Position numbers and translations under genes: made by a program
Shown: one piece after another, positions 48,501 through 56,886 of the stretch
Layout: every line of letters starts with the position of its first letter
Numbering within the stretch: position 1 is the stretch's first letter
The notes under the pieces: model-generated
What the model was told of the DNA's origin: nothing
The model's input: only the letters and a program-made list of their open reading frames with translations
Database searches by the model: none
Origin: Parietichytrium sp. I65-24A
Taxonomy: Eukaryota > Sar > Bigyra > Thraustochytrida > Thraustochytriidae
Assembly (NCBI GenBank): GCA_012862575.1
Contig: BLSF01000012.1
Span: 248,001 to 312,000 of the forward strand
Length of the DNA: 64,000 nt
Direction: 5' to 3'

Positions 48501-51500
48501 GGCCGTCGAATCTCTCCTTCGAGACCGAAGGCTGTCTCAGATAGTATGGGCCCTTTTGGCCCTTGTCGGTCCAAATTTGCCCCCAGCAGTCCAAACCTTG
48601 GCGACACAAATTCTGGGTAGAATCGGGGCGTTCGACTCTGGCGTTGCAGACTTGGCCGAAATGAGCGTGGGTGGTGAGGGTGACCGCTCTCACCCGCCAG
48701 CATGCGGCGTTCAGGGAAAGCGTAAGCGCCCCCCTCAAAATTCTATGCACGGCATCGTGACGTATCTGCTTCACTCGCTAAACCGGGAAGACAGTGACAT
48801 CGCCCTTTGTGCCATTGAAGCGCTCAAATTTTTCTTGTCTACCACGGAGGGAGAACGCTCCTTACAATTCCTCTCGAGAAAGGAAGTTGGGAAGCTTCAA
48901 GCGCTTCGTTGGATCGGGGCGCAGTGCTACGAGCTCCGCAAAGGTCGAACCGCACTCCCGCGGAGCTCGATGGTGGAACTCCGTATCAAATCTAAGCTCA
49001 TCTCGCTCGGCATAAGTCACTCGCTGAGCCCCGAAGCAATCATTTCCGAGACTTTACATAATGTGTGGCAGGCATGTACCCGGAACACTTTTGTGTTTGA
49101 AGACTGGGTGTGTTCGCTTTGTTATTTGCTAAGTAGGTACCGAATCCGATCGGAGAGTCCGCTACACTCGTGCGCATATGTGTGCCTTCTAGACCCTGCC
49201 TTCGCAATTCTCGCTTTTCCTTACATCGTTGACAACTTACTCCCGCGAGGCAAAGCCGGGAGTTTAATGGGCAAATCAGTTGTCGCTGAAGAGTTTTCAT
49301 CCTTGTTCAAAGAAGACTCCACGGCCGACCGAAACGCGTTGCGGCTCTTGTTGCGCGGATTAAGTCATGTTCGCTCGGTCCACATGAGCGATTACCTGGC
49401 AAAAGAAGTTGAAAAGAGTATGGATAGTAGAGGTTTTGCGCGACAGAGCTCGTTCACTCGGAAGAACTCTGCAAGTCATTCTGGTCCCCGCCCAATATTG
49501 GATCCTCTCTTGTCTGAGTTGGATCTTAAACAAGTAGCAAAGGCCGCCTTGAAGTGCAATATGTCAAGCACTGCCGTAATGCATATCGAACTGTGGTTGG
49601 ATTGGAGAGATAAAGAAGGCAAAGCCGTGGATTCGATTTTGTCTGAGGATACCCTTGGAGTGGAGAGCGTTTTATTTGATGCATTTGGCCAGACAGGATC
49701 ATCTGAAGCCTTGCGAAATGTAGGGAGGTTATCTAGTCTTGGTGACATGGTCAATGTGGACATTCTCAGCCAGGACTGGAGCAGCGCATTAGCTGGCATC
49801 GATGGCTTGTTGCAGGCGGAGCTTGCGCTTGATAGGAGGTCTGTAGCGGAGGCGCCGCAAAGGCCAACTTCACACTTGATGAGCAAGGCCTTACAAAAGC
49901 TTGGGTTGCACTATCTTCACAATCTTCACATAACCAATTCCAAGTCATCAAGTGGAACACTTCGTTCGGATTCACCATCGGGGCTGGCACAAGAAGAGAC
50001 CTTGGACGCCGAGTATGGCATTGCATGGCGAAACTTTCGCCAAGTCAGCCACTCTTCCACCCTGTTTCGCAACGACAGTTCTTTCAATTACGTGGTTTAT
50101 CAGAGCTTAGCTGCTCTTCTCGTTGGAGACAATTCAAGGTTCACGGAATCAATTGCTTTGGGGCGCTCGCATATCAACCGTCTGCTCCGGTCAGCCCTTC
50201 TCTCCCAAGAGTCAACGAACGATCTCTATGTGCTGCTACGGAAGATGCAACAGTTGCAGGAACTTGAGGCTGTTCACACGTTGCGCTGGGAGCGAAAAGG
50301 GTCCCTTCAAAACATTCGCACTTTCGTAGACAAGAGGATCGTTCAGGAGTGGGACGGCCAGTTTCGCGAGCGGAAACTCGGCTTTGACGATGGAGAGGCT
50401 CTACTCGCATTGCGTAGCGCGATGTTGTGTGTCGTTGATGCCTCGATTGTGGGCGTGTCTGGTGACCTCAAATCGTCATCCTGTAGTCACTTGCTATTCG
50501 CTGCCAAGTACAGTAGACTCAGCGGGCAACTTACACAAGCTAGAAACTTTTTGCACTTTGCCAAACCTCAAAATGCGTATCAGGAAAGCGAGTGCGCGAT
50601 CGAAACTGCCGCCACCTTGTGGGCGAGCGGGCATTCAGACTACGCGTTATCGAGTCTGCAGAAGATTCGGCGCTCGCTCTCTGGGAACGGCAACATGTCA
50701 GAGCGGGATCTCTTTCTGTACGCAAAGGTGCAATTAATGACAGCTTCTCTCATGGCAGAAAAGGCCTCTGAAAACAGCAAAGTGATCCTGGAAAAGCACT
50801 TTAACGATTCGCTCGAGGTCTCCTCTCGCCTTTTCGAAAAGCGTTTTGCTGGATCACAAGACTTATATTTTGAGTGTCAAGTCGCCAGAGCGGAATACGT
50901 TGACAAACTATATCAGACCCTGTCGACCCGATCAAGGTCTGTGGAAGGGCAAAAGCTTGCGAAGTTCCGATTGGAGAGGGAGTCCCATTTGCGCACTCTG
51001 AAGCAGGTTCAGGAAAACGCCGAGGCCGGGCACTCGCAACACTCTGTTACCAGTGACAGAGCATCAAGAAAGCGACAGAAGACGAGTTCTGGCCGTCCGA
51101 AGACTCTTAAAGAGCTTTCCAGGCTGATCGCGGAGCTGAGCAAACAGGTTGACCAAGACAAAGAATCTTACTCTGCAGAGGTGGAGCTCGTCAACAAGAT
51201 GCTCGAGACCAACGTGGATGGGTTTTTAACTGCGCTCTGCAATGCCAAGGAGGCTCCAAGTTCTTTCGTTTTTAGGCTGGTAAGCCTTTGGTTTGAAAAC
51301 GAGCACAACAAAGGAGTCAACGAGATGATAATCGAGAGGCTTGGGAGAGGAAGCGCTCCAATTCACAAAATTCTACCTCTTGTTTATCAGGTGGCGTCTC
51401 GTCTTGGCTCTTCAGCACCGCCAGACACCCGATTCACCGAAGCAGTACATGCGGTTTTAAAGACGGCCACACTAGCGCATCCGTTTTTGGTTGTGCCGCA

Positions 51501-53142
51501 TCTCTTTGCTCTATCCAAGGGCGACTGGCTGCCCAGCGGATTCCGTTATTCCGACTTCACAAGCCCCAATGTTGCAAGAGTAGCAGAGGCGACAAACATC
51601 CTCGATTCTATATGCCATGACCAATCACTTGATGAGCAGCTTAGGAATGATGTCCGACAGACAGCCCACGTGCTCGAGGCTGTGACGCACTTGGCGTACG
51701 GAGTAATGCAGACCAGAGACGACCGCGGTAGGGCTTTCTCCACAGATCTGGCGCCTATGTTCGTGAAGAAAATGACCGAGTACAGGGCCGTGGGGCACCT
51801 GGTGCCAATGCCTGTAGCAAACATCCAGCCAAGGGAAGACGGCAACTACTCTTACGACAGAGACAATCTCGAGCTCCTCCATGAATTCGACTCAACTTTC
51901 AAAACCGCCGAAAATGGCGTCAATGTCCCAAAAATCATCAAAGCTCGCACTTCATTGGGAACTAACGTTCGAATGCTAATTAAAGGGAATGACGATATCC
52001 GGCAAGATGCCGTAATGCAGCAGCTCTTTACACTCGTGCACGATCTTTTACTCCGTGACCGGAGAACATCCAGATCCAATCTCGACATTCGAAGGTATCG
52101 AACAATGCCGCTCACACCCGCTGCTGGTGTGATACGCTGGGTGGAGAACACGATGGCCTTTGGCGACTTTCTGTGTGGGCCTGGTAAGACCAACGCCCTT
52201 GTGCGGTATCGTGCTAACGGAGACTACACATTTCCGTCGTGCATGAACAAGATGCGGCTCATTCACGATGAGGTGGACAAGAAAGGCCAGAGCAAAGAGC
52301 AAGGTCTCGAGAAATTATACAATGTATTTATGGACATCTGCAGCCGCACTCGACCTGTCATGCGCCACTTCTTCCTGGAGCGCTTCACGAGCCCCACAGA
52401 ATGGCTGAGAAGGCGAACGGCCTACTCCAAGTCTGTTGCTGTGAACTCGATGGTTGGATATGTGTTTGGTATCGGGGACCGTCACTTGCAGAACATTCTT
52501 ATTGATGAATCTTCTGGAGAGCTGATCCATATTGACTTTGGTCAGGTATTCGAGCAGGGGAAACTCCTCAAGAAGCCTGAGGTTGTTCCATTTCGACTCA
52601 CGCGCAACGTAGTGGACGGGATGGGTGTAACAGGAACGAATGGTGTTTTTCTCTCTGGATGCGAGTCGACCATGGAAGTGCTTCGGAGCAATACTGATTC
52701 TTTGCTGGCCATTTGCAAGGTATTTGTTTACGATCCGTTGTACAAATGGACGGTGTCCCCACTAAAGGCTGCTCAGCTCCAACAGCTTCGAAGAAGTGAT
52801 GCTGAGGATTCAGACCAACCCTCTGCGGAAGCTGAAACCCTCCATGGCGCTGAGGTTGCAACCTCGTATAGTTCGCTGGTGGCTGGTAAGAGCACACCGA
52901 CTGGTTCAGGGAGCCAGACTTCGACAATGTCTAGCAAGCAGGGTGAAGCGGATGCTGTATCACCATCCAAAAATATCGAGGCAGAGTCCGTCATCCTCCT
53001 GGTAAAAGCCAAATTGCTTGGACTGGAGGATCGCAGTGGCGGAGCTCAGCCCGTTTCTGCTCAAGTCCGTCGTCTTATCAACGAGGCACGAGATGAGAGG
53101 AATTTGTGTCAACTCTTCCATGGGTGGTGCGCCTGGGTGTGA
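42532..53142 (+). CDS. ATM: ATM/Tel1-type phosphatidylinositol-3-kinase-like protein kinase
   Basis: The 3,536-residue protein is a helical-repeat PIKK. The C-terminal kinase carries GNDDIRQDAVMQQ (from 3152), the catalytic loop GIGDRHLQN (3313-3321) and HIDFGQVFEQGKLLKKPE, with Asp3335 of the DFG. The FATC end (RNLCQLFHGWCAWV) resembles ATM (KNLSRLFPGWKAWV), and the block VNVPKIIKA also fits ATM rather than ATR or TOR. ATM senses DNA double-strand breaks and phosphorylates SQ/TQ sites. A Ser-rich linker of about 100 residues sits between kinase and FATC, longer than usual. The middle has basic, Ser-rich linkers (for example near 45.7-45.9 kb). The 10.6-kb coding region has no visible intron. 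The ATG at 42532 is the first in frame. Confidence 0.95.
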   Translation: MSTLSDALSLVQENAGRARPRRDAVSNLRSVLEDQSAVLAAWAYTDSYELWGKLVAVVKMLVRPSASSASGGEKKDEQLAIGVVLRLAARAGGLDLYANEVAELLTDWRSGGPFAQECAQALTLIFTSERQLVPSRARGVLQSRAHYSLPPQALSTANLESLVKCFRVALTSEATEAHHVVGALHVALRACEFSLPNNIKHEAFRQCFRKLSGKSASNKSDVHKPQSSTTQLQEHVDREVLDLLCDLVKEMGSGCVTWLTEHEGTLVKYIGHVTSKSLPKSSPVMQNLAKLTRFILRAMVDYALLWSATPDMYFSNSQLSLQTLFDNLIGDGKIGTIGDCFNWALDLSARDDDEYVRIRDQHQSAVDGTKCRTPNDFLRREEECLRQEQKYSTGYYDYLALASDILHFQHLGTFRLEKKQNLESCLHLDEMLDQIRTAPFSPATTHILQFLFVLFREHPVTGPHMSGSGERALAAAQCLCSCLNATWRSNFNLNNTLTASRKSDLWNSTASWAIRCLQVLAFSCNQLLLAWEEERMEKNKRPRPAFREVLFRGSPIYQSEGFNKPKQETETSNRESQLDAMYVAWGNVWDVLVRQVLPALSGTEPVVKLCLRLCNALLNTELIDPQNIRSSFSSLWSANLFPLPEADGATPESDFSHLFSTEHTSLLPEPLSPTRTSPSGNIFADQTVRSSSAPSSYFEKYPTHIVLFVTFLLRRANLYENALFFDEEAKSNPEPTRSNASHSGGAAVDLRNIKGERSMLSPFISKQPQMNRERSEILKPDSQEKRRRLFSSPLRRKRQRNESPSSSPNSCASNDGAEPNLALGRVTASNRRETILRWTLKWLVSISAVKMAAPLPFLQVLSTLILGLICPGDVTTSPAWVHMTLEDIFELSYGSLSETYLNSLAVNVSPAVRSAPQRDPKDINHLPLSLAQELGAVVKLVASKIAQSFDNTQPGLGCTILKAQLAYVLRVVSDSKERAKLSDELKSMSEDLVRNVVEDTVANTGVGGQLSVYRLLSSNVLINSKCLGSIAHNDELQLRSRLLDMVRQWAQCRGVSCERQSSWADAETTHSAPAKRQESEKLSFKAVSKPKTPVRPKEMSLDVLSDSDSSSSDGFADEFDSKAPKETMRKLSRMSANLRSDSGVGQTSLFAKHELTSAQGQGYERGSHLMSYKDSFDLVCSHIKLLCSLGSNAEEMVDSFDDVLSVCRLFDCGQLERVFVEQAELACYRLLVSDYPQKCRPLLDFVARVSSQNEVSMQVHRACCAFYHTVICTITERHRSVRPYLSSEVEEVENFVSEFCSIKTYFAHFKLTAELSALTETLSEGQTVPREDRLRVLECAIQLPELIATFWSANEKLQNLSRAMVVVCFNVACRDPDEQIRQRAAESLGSVLKWRLGSQSENSKIFLKLIKGFRRSEVTLSGIPRTMDMVDSSAFVDSLPLPSSESRDWGLSDAISEDSFVRTNWIVLASIAQHKDCVGPALFRLCLFRREQPIRNEKARHGWMHHLCRCSAFRHTHIERLVRQISEHHGFRSLHDLFNSYALFLCTNWLRYLPRCQELDVVLYMHVTRKSKLQQHRSDLRSAKEMFKAFPFPLFEFPSADIFFTLTSSIWVAAQVGLQCSASSLDAFTELVIGDAPLEQDTIAFIEEVAWGVESICGPIAQMPRGDISMDTYSAWMQSKHEHYSQFMQRARANPSEIVSLITKSLDSLISGSSFCVSQSIGLEAFKSWIDRLLQLKNLTEKDLDNLLSVLTTDSLLHLSSRMETHSGGETTTTALSIVLALLEWWPESFVRHETNGEILVHILLRLLQKHDSQLESSAQALIKYASTVTSLDEWETHIDSCYLITFHVGRLLDSGEINSKLGLASKHRKVLCSVLQAWLVDPCVNAKQSKDEEARVSARRSHVEKWAAHLPSISSFLREAGISENWLSSQHAKSSKGPPSLDALVGTLVEMYGVQSQSALLQVCNSPALYEPVCANLLEGVFRGLATSSAVESLLRDRRLSQIVWALLALVGPNLPPAVQTLATQILGRIGAFDSGVADLAEMSVGGEGDRSHPPACGVQGKRKRPPQNSMHGIVTYLLHSLNREDSDIALCAIEALKFFLSTTEGERSLQFLSRKEVGKLQALRWIGAQCYELRKGRTALPRSSMVELRIKSKLISLGISHSLSPEAIISETLHNVWQACTRNTFVFEDWVCSLCYLLSRYRIRSESPLHSCAYVCLLDPAFAILAFPYIVDNLLPRGKAGSLMGKSVVAEEFSSLFKEDSTADRNALRLLLRGLSHVRSVHMSDYLAKEVEKSMDSRGFARQSSFTRKNSASHSGPRPILDPLLSELDLKQVAKAALKCNMSSTAVMHIELWLDWRDKEGKAVDSILSEDTLGVESVLFDAFGQTGSSEALRNVGRLSSLGDMVNVDILSQDWSSALAGIDGLLQAELALDRRSVAEAPQRPTSHLMSKALQKLGLHYLHNLHITNSKSSSGTLRSDSPSGLAQEETLDAEYGIAWRNFRQVSHSSTLFRNDSSFNYVVYQSLAALLVGDNSRFTESIALGRSHINRLLRSALLSQESTNDLYVLLRKMQQLQELEAVHTLRWERKGSLQNIRTFVDKRIVQEWDGQFRERKLGFDDGEALLALRSAMLCVVDASIVGVSGDLKSSSCSHLLFAAKYSRLSGQLTQARNFLHFAKPQNAYQESECAIETAATLWASGHSDYALSSLQKIRRSLSGNGNMSERDLFLYAKVQLMTASLMAEKASENSKVILEKHFNDSLEVSSRLFEKRFAGSQDLYFECQVARAEYVDKLYQTLSTRSRSVEGQKLAKFRLERESHLRTLKQVQENAEAGHSQHSVTSDRASRKRQKTSSGRPKTLKELSRLIAELSKQVDQDKESYSAEVELVNKMLETNVDGFLTALCNAKEAPSSFVFRLVSLWFENEHNKGVNEMIIERLGRGSAPIHKILPLVYQVASRLGSSAPPDTRFTEAVHAVLKTATLAHPFLVVPHLFALSKGDWLPSGFRYSDFTSPNVARVAEATNILDSICHDQSLDEQLRNDVRQTAHVLEAVTHLAYGVMQTRDDRGRAFSTDLAPMFVKKMTEYRAVGHLVPMPVANIQPREDGNYSYDRDNLELLHEFDSTFKTAENGVNVPKIIKARTSLGTNVRMLIKGNDDIRQDAVMQQLFTLVHDLLLRDRRTSRSNLDIRRYRTMPLTPAAGVIRWVENTMAFGDFLCGPGKTNALVRYRANGDYTFPSCMNKMRLIHDEVDKKGQSKEQGLEKLYNVFMDICSRTRPVMRHFFLERFTSPTEWLRRRTAYSKSVAVNSMVGYVFGIGDRHLQNILIDESSGELIHIDFGQVFEQGKLLKKPEVVPFRLTRNVVDGMGVTGTNGVFLSGCESTMEVLRSNTDSLLAICKVFVYDPLYKWTVSPLKAAQLQQLRRSDAEDSDQPSAEAETLHGAEVATSYSSLVAGKSTPTGSGSQTSTMSSKQGEADAVSPSKNIEAESVILLVKAKLLGLEDRSGGAQPVSAQVRRLINEARDERNLCQLFHGWCAWV

Positions 53143-53368
53143 TTGAGGGGAGTTTGTCGCAACCGTTGCAAGGAAAACTTGGAGGATTTCATATGCAACG
53201 TTGGCGTGTCATTTTCAAGTCAGGTCTTGAGGGAAAAAACATATTGAAACTTGTACAATTACTTGCGAAGAAAATAATCAGAGTACTACATATATTGCTG
53301 CGTAAGGCAGACTGGCATCTTTGCCGTGCTGACTTCAAGGGTACTCGAAGCGGTGTCCAAACTTGAAA

Positions 53369-53374
53369 AATAAA
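53369..53374 (+). terminator. Candidate poly(A) signal of ATM
   Basis: AATAAA lies 227 bases past the ATM stop and only about 55 bases before the stop of the convergent PGP-I/UBA/PTH2 gene. Confidence 0.4.
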
Positions 53375-53429
53375 ATGCAATCAAGTGGGTAAGCTTATGA
53401 TTCCTTTTCCTTGTCACCTCGCGTTCTTT

Positions 53430-54653
53430 TTAAAGTAAGCTTAATTTACCAGTGATCTCATCCACTTCAGAGATTGTCGCTGGCCCGACCGCAAGAACAG
53501 TGAAGGAACCTTCAGCAACTTGTGTCCTGCCTGCATCATGCACCGACGTTATTGGGACCTTCATTTCTTCGGCAACAGTTGCTAAGTGGGTGAGCATGGC
53601 AGATGGTGCTTTACACACTATTAAAGGCTCATTGCAAAGCTCCCAGATACCAAGCGCGTGCGAGTGTGAGTGCGAAAGGGTACGATACAAGTTCAGTGCT
53701 GCGTGGCCGACCTGCGAGGCGATTTTTCCTGCAGTCATCCCCAAGTCCTCATTGACAACCATCACAACTTTGAAGTCTTGCACCATACTAGTTCGAAGTT
53801 TTTCAAGATCAGCGTATGTCTCAAGGGCCATGGCCTTGCCCTGATTCTCCAACAGCCAGTTCAAACCTGCTTCAATTGTGGCATCTTCGCTCTCCTGATT
53901 GACGGCAAGGTAGGCAGTTCGAACAGCCTCTTCTGAAAAGCCCATCCCGCGGAGGCTTTCACCAATGGAAGATGGCACCTCGATGCGATGTAATACATAC
54001 GAATGAATATTTGTGACAGCATCCTTAAGAAATTGCTGTTGGTACTGAAATGCAATCTCGGTGAATTGAGGAACGTGAATGAACAACGCATTATCGTTCT
54101 GCATCAAAGAGTTGTAATAGACATAGTTGCACACGAAGCGCCCTGGGTCACCAGTGACAGCGACAGGGCATGGATAGTCAATCGTCTTTCTCAAGTCGCT
54201 GCACATGGCGTCTAGGTCCAGCGTAGTGCTTCTGGTCTTCGTGAGGTTGCAACCACTCTCGATTGGCTCGTGTCTGGGCTGATCACCAGCCTCATCAGGA
54301 CACCTAAAGTCTGCTTCATTGAAAGCTTTGCTTTCGAGCCTCATTTTGGTCTCCGAACCGTAAACACCTAGGTGTACCCACACACAGTTGTCGTCGTTCT
54401 TTATTCCATTTTCTTCCAGCTCAGCATGAAGCTCGGCGAGGCCTTCATGTACCCCACGTGTTGATGTCTCGAGCACTTTGCAGAAAACTTTGCCCTTGGG
54501 GAAAAAACTTGCCGGGTCTTTTTCCACTGACTCAATGAGCTTAGTGGTCGGGTTCTCAGGTATCCCGTTGAATGGGCCAAATCCTGTGAGGACAAGTGTT
54601 GGCGGAGAGCCGTGAGAGCTTCCCCTCAGCGAGTCGTCTGCACCACCGCCCAT
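53430..54653 (-). CDS. Pyroglutamyl peptidase I / UBA / peptidyl-tRNA hydrolase 2 fusion
   Basis: The 407-residue protein joins three domains. Residues about 18-222 are a C15 pyroglutamyl peptidase with its triad in place: Glu107 (RLESKAFN), Cys175 (GRFVCNYVYYNSL) and His193 (FIHVP). Residues about 227-270 are a UBA domain (GMGFSEEAVRTA, then GLNWLLEN), expected to bind ubiquitin. Residues about 293-407 are a PTH2 peptidyl-tRNA hydrolase (VVMVVNEDLGMTAGKIASQV, then TQVAEGSFTVLAVGP), reaching the usual C-terminal end. PTH2 frees peptides from peptidyl-tRNA; the peptidase removes N-terminal pyroglutamate. The combination suggests work on ubiquitin-marked nascent chains, which is inference. The ATG at 54653 is used; upstream codons lead only to TTG. 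It converges with ATM. Confidence 0.92.
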   Translation of the reverse strand: MGGGADDSLRGSSHGSPPTLVLTGFGPFNGIPENPTTKLIESVEKDPASFFPKGKVFCKVLETSTRGVHEGLAELHAELEENGIKNDDNCVWVHLGVYGSETKMRLESKAFNEADFRCPDEAGDQPRHEPIESGCNLTKTRSTTLDLDAMCSDLRKTIDYPCPVAVTGDPGRFVCNYVYYNSLMQNDNALFIHVPQFTEIAFQYQQQFLKDAVTNIHSYVLHRIEVPSSIGESLRGMGFSEEAVRTAYLAVNQESEDATIEAGLNWLLENQGKAMALETYADLEKLRTSMVQDFKVVMVVNEDLGMTAGKIASQVGHAALNLYRTLSHSHSHALGIWELCNEPLIVCKAPSAMLTHLATVAEEMKVPITSVHDAGRTQVAEGSFTVLAVGPATISEVDEITGKLSLL

Positions 54654-55789
54654 GGTAGCTACTTCGCACTGCTTCGTAAAGGTTTCACTCACTGGAGTTG
54701 CTTCGCTCTCGAGAATGACAAAATTGATCCGCACAATCTGCCGCTTTTCCAAGCGACCCCACCTCTACACAACCTTCAACACCAGCTTCTCACTCTCCGA
54801 CCTCCACTCTCCACACAACGCAATCGGTGCACAAAGCAATACAAAGCAACCCTTCACAATGGTCCCTTTCCATTTTCATTCCTTTTCACCACGCGCCTCT
54901 CCATTTTAGGTAGCTAGGCTAGCTAGCTAGCTACTAGTAGAAGGACGTTCGGAAGCCCAGCTATGCCCAGCTACCCATTTAACTCTCGATTCTCGAGTCC
55001 TCCTGCGATGCTTTTAGTAGAGTGTGTTCTAGTACACCCCGCTGCACATTCCTGGACGATGGATGATGCAATAGAGAGAGGTGTAGTTGAAGGGGCTGGC
55101 TCTCGCTGGAGTAGCTACTAATACCGGAGACACGGCGTCTCAAGAGATGCGGCAAGAATCCAGATGGGCAGAGACAAGAGATATAAAAGCCCGCGGCAGT
55201 TCCCGGCTTCTTCTTCCGCTGCCGGTGCTGAGTGCTGTGCTGGGTTACTGCGCCTCCAGGGCTGTGAACATCTGTGAACTCGACAAGTGAATTCGCCGCG
55301 GCAGCAATGCACAGTGCACCCGAGGTTTTGGAACCTTCCCAAAAGATCCGAACGGAATCCATCTATAACATCCACCACTAACAAATAAACCAAAATCAAG
55401 AACCGAGCGCCGCGAGAAAAGTGCATGCTCAGCATAGATACCGGTTCTGTTCCGTATAAAGTGCTGACTGTGCGTACCGGTACCTATACTGGTACCGACA
55501 GAGAGTTCAAGTTATTTGACGGCGTAAATAAATTTCCGTCAGTGCAACCAAAAAGTTCCGCGGGGCACTTGGCGCCCAAGAAAAGTCCCGCGGTATTTCG
55601 GAAAAACAATGATAGTAGTAAATGTTACGCGTCGGCATATCTTTATGGGCCGTAAAGACCAACGATCGATGGTTTATTCAGATTTGGAGTGACATGATTT
55701 GCTGAAGCGTTTTGGAGCATGAGCAAAACCCCAACAGGCAAAGAGCAGAAGCGAGTCGAGAGCCGAGGAGAAAAAGAGAAAGAAAGAAA
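54654..55789. promoter_or_regulatory. Divergent spacer with CTAG and GTAC words
   Basis: The spacer lies between the PGP-I/UBA/PTH2 and NmrA-like genes. It holds a dense CTAG cluster (54912-54939), GTACCGGTACC-like words (55473-55495) and an unassigned middle. No gene is visible. Confidence 0.45.
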
Positions 55790-56701
55790 ATGAGAGTGGC
55801 GATTCTGACTGGGAACAGTACTTCAGGAGAGGCGTGCATTAAACGATTGTACGAGAAAGGAGATGAGGGCGCGTTTACCGTGCGAGGCTGCTTCCGAAGT
55901 GAGGAGAAGGCGGAAGCCTTGAAGTCCCATTTTCCAAACATGGAAGTGGCCATCTGCGATGCTTCTGAGCACGGCACTCTGGTAGACGCGTTGAAAGACG
56001 TGGATTCTGCTGTGATTGTGACCCCTCACGACCCGACTGCAGGAATGGGCCGGGACAGCGAGCTTACCATTGCGATGATTAAGGCAGCCCAGGAATGTAA
56101 AGTATCCCAGATCATTGTTGTGGCTTCTTGGACAGTGAACCAACCTCAAAAGCTTTCCATTCTCGCTAGCAGGTTTCTTCCCACCGAAGAGTATCTTCAG
56201 CAGGAAGTTGGCGATAGTACGAACTGGACGGTCCTTCGAGGCGGATACTTTATGCAAAATTTACTTTGGGGTTTCGCGAAGCGGGCAAATGACAGCGGAT
56301 GCTTAAGCCATCCCAAAGTATCCTTTCCAATGGTTGACGTTCGCGATATCGGAAACTGTGCTGCCCATGTCTTTTTAGATTTTGCAAAGCAGGATGGCGA
56401 AAAACATCGTGGAAAATTTTACGAAATGACAGGCCCAGAGCTGGTTTCGTTTGAAGATATTGCAAAGGGACTTAGTCAGGTTTTGGGCAAATCAGTGGAG
56501 TACAAAGAGCAGGACCTCAGCGAGTATTCCCAGCACGCTCCAGAATTCATGGTGCAAGCTACTAGTCATATGGTCGAGGAGCAGGACAAAGCGCTACCGT
56601 TCGAGCCAACTCTCATTAAAGAACTAAGTGGTGATGTGCATACCCTTTCGGACTGGTTCCGCGACCACGAGAAAGCTCTCAAGAACCAGACAGGCGCTTA
56701 A
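55790..56701 (+). CDS. NmrA-like atypical short-chain reductase
   Basis: The 303-residue protein begins with a Rossmann strand and glycine motif MRVAILTGNSTSGEACIKRL. It then has ICDASEHGTLVDALKDVDSAVIV, the usual order for NmrA/HSCARG-type atypical SDR proteins that bind NAD(P) and act as redox sensors or reductases. The Tyr-xxx-Lys pair of classical SDRs is not obvious. A C-terminal substrate-type domain with YEMTGPELVSFEDIAKGLSQ follows. The substrate is unknown. The ATG at 55790 gives MRVAIL right at the first strand. It converges with the Hv1 gene with 185 bases between stops. Confidence 0.85.
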   Translation: MRVAILTGNSTSGEACIKRLYEKGDEGAFTVRGCFRSEEKAEALKSHFPNMEVAICDASEHGTLVDALKDVDSAVIVTPHDPTAGMGRDSELTIAMIKAAQECKVSQIIVVASWTVNQPQKLSILASRFLPTEEYLQQEVGDSTNWTVLRGGYFMQNLLWGFAKRANDSGCLSHPKVSFPMVDVRDIGNCAAHVFLDFAKQDGEKHRGKFYEMTGPELVSFEDIAKGLSQVLGKSVEYKEQDLSEYSQHAPEFMVQATSHMVEEQDKALPFEPTLIKELSGDVHTLSDWFRDHEKALKNQTGA

Positions 56702-56886
56702 GAGCTACTCTGCGATAGCAGGCGAGCGTATATCTGGTTGCGTTCACTTGCACGGACCCATGTTCATTAAAGTAAAGGACATATTTTAAGAAAATTTCCA
56801 TTCTATCGATCAATTGAAGAAATTGTACATTGTCCACGGCGTGATGCTTGCTCAACTACCCTCAAAAGAAAATGTTGCGGGCCCAT

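Noticed and set aside
53143-53429. ATM and the fusion gene considered as a read-through unit
   Set aside because: They are convergent on opposite strands, so no shared transcript is possible; only 3' overlap could occur.
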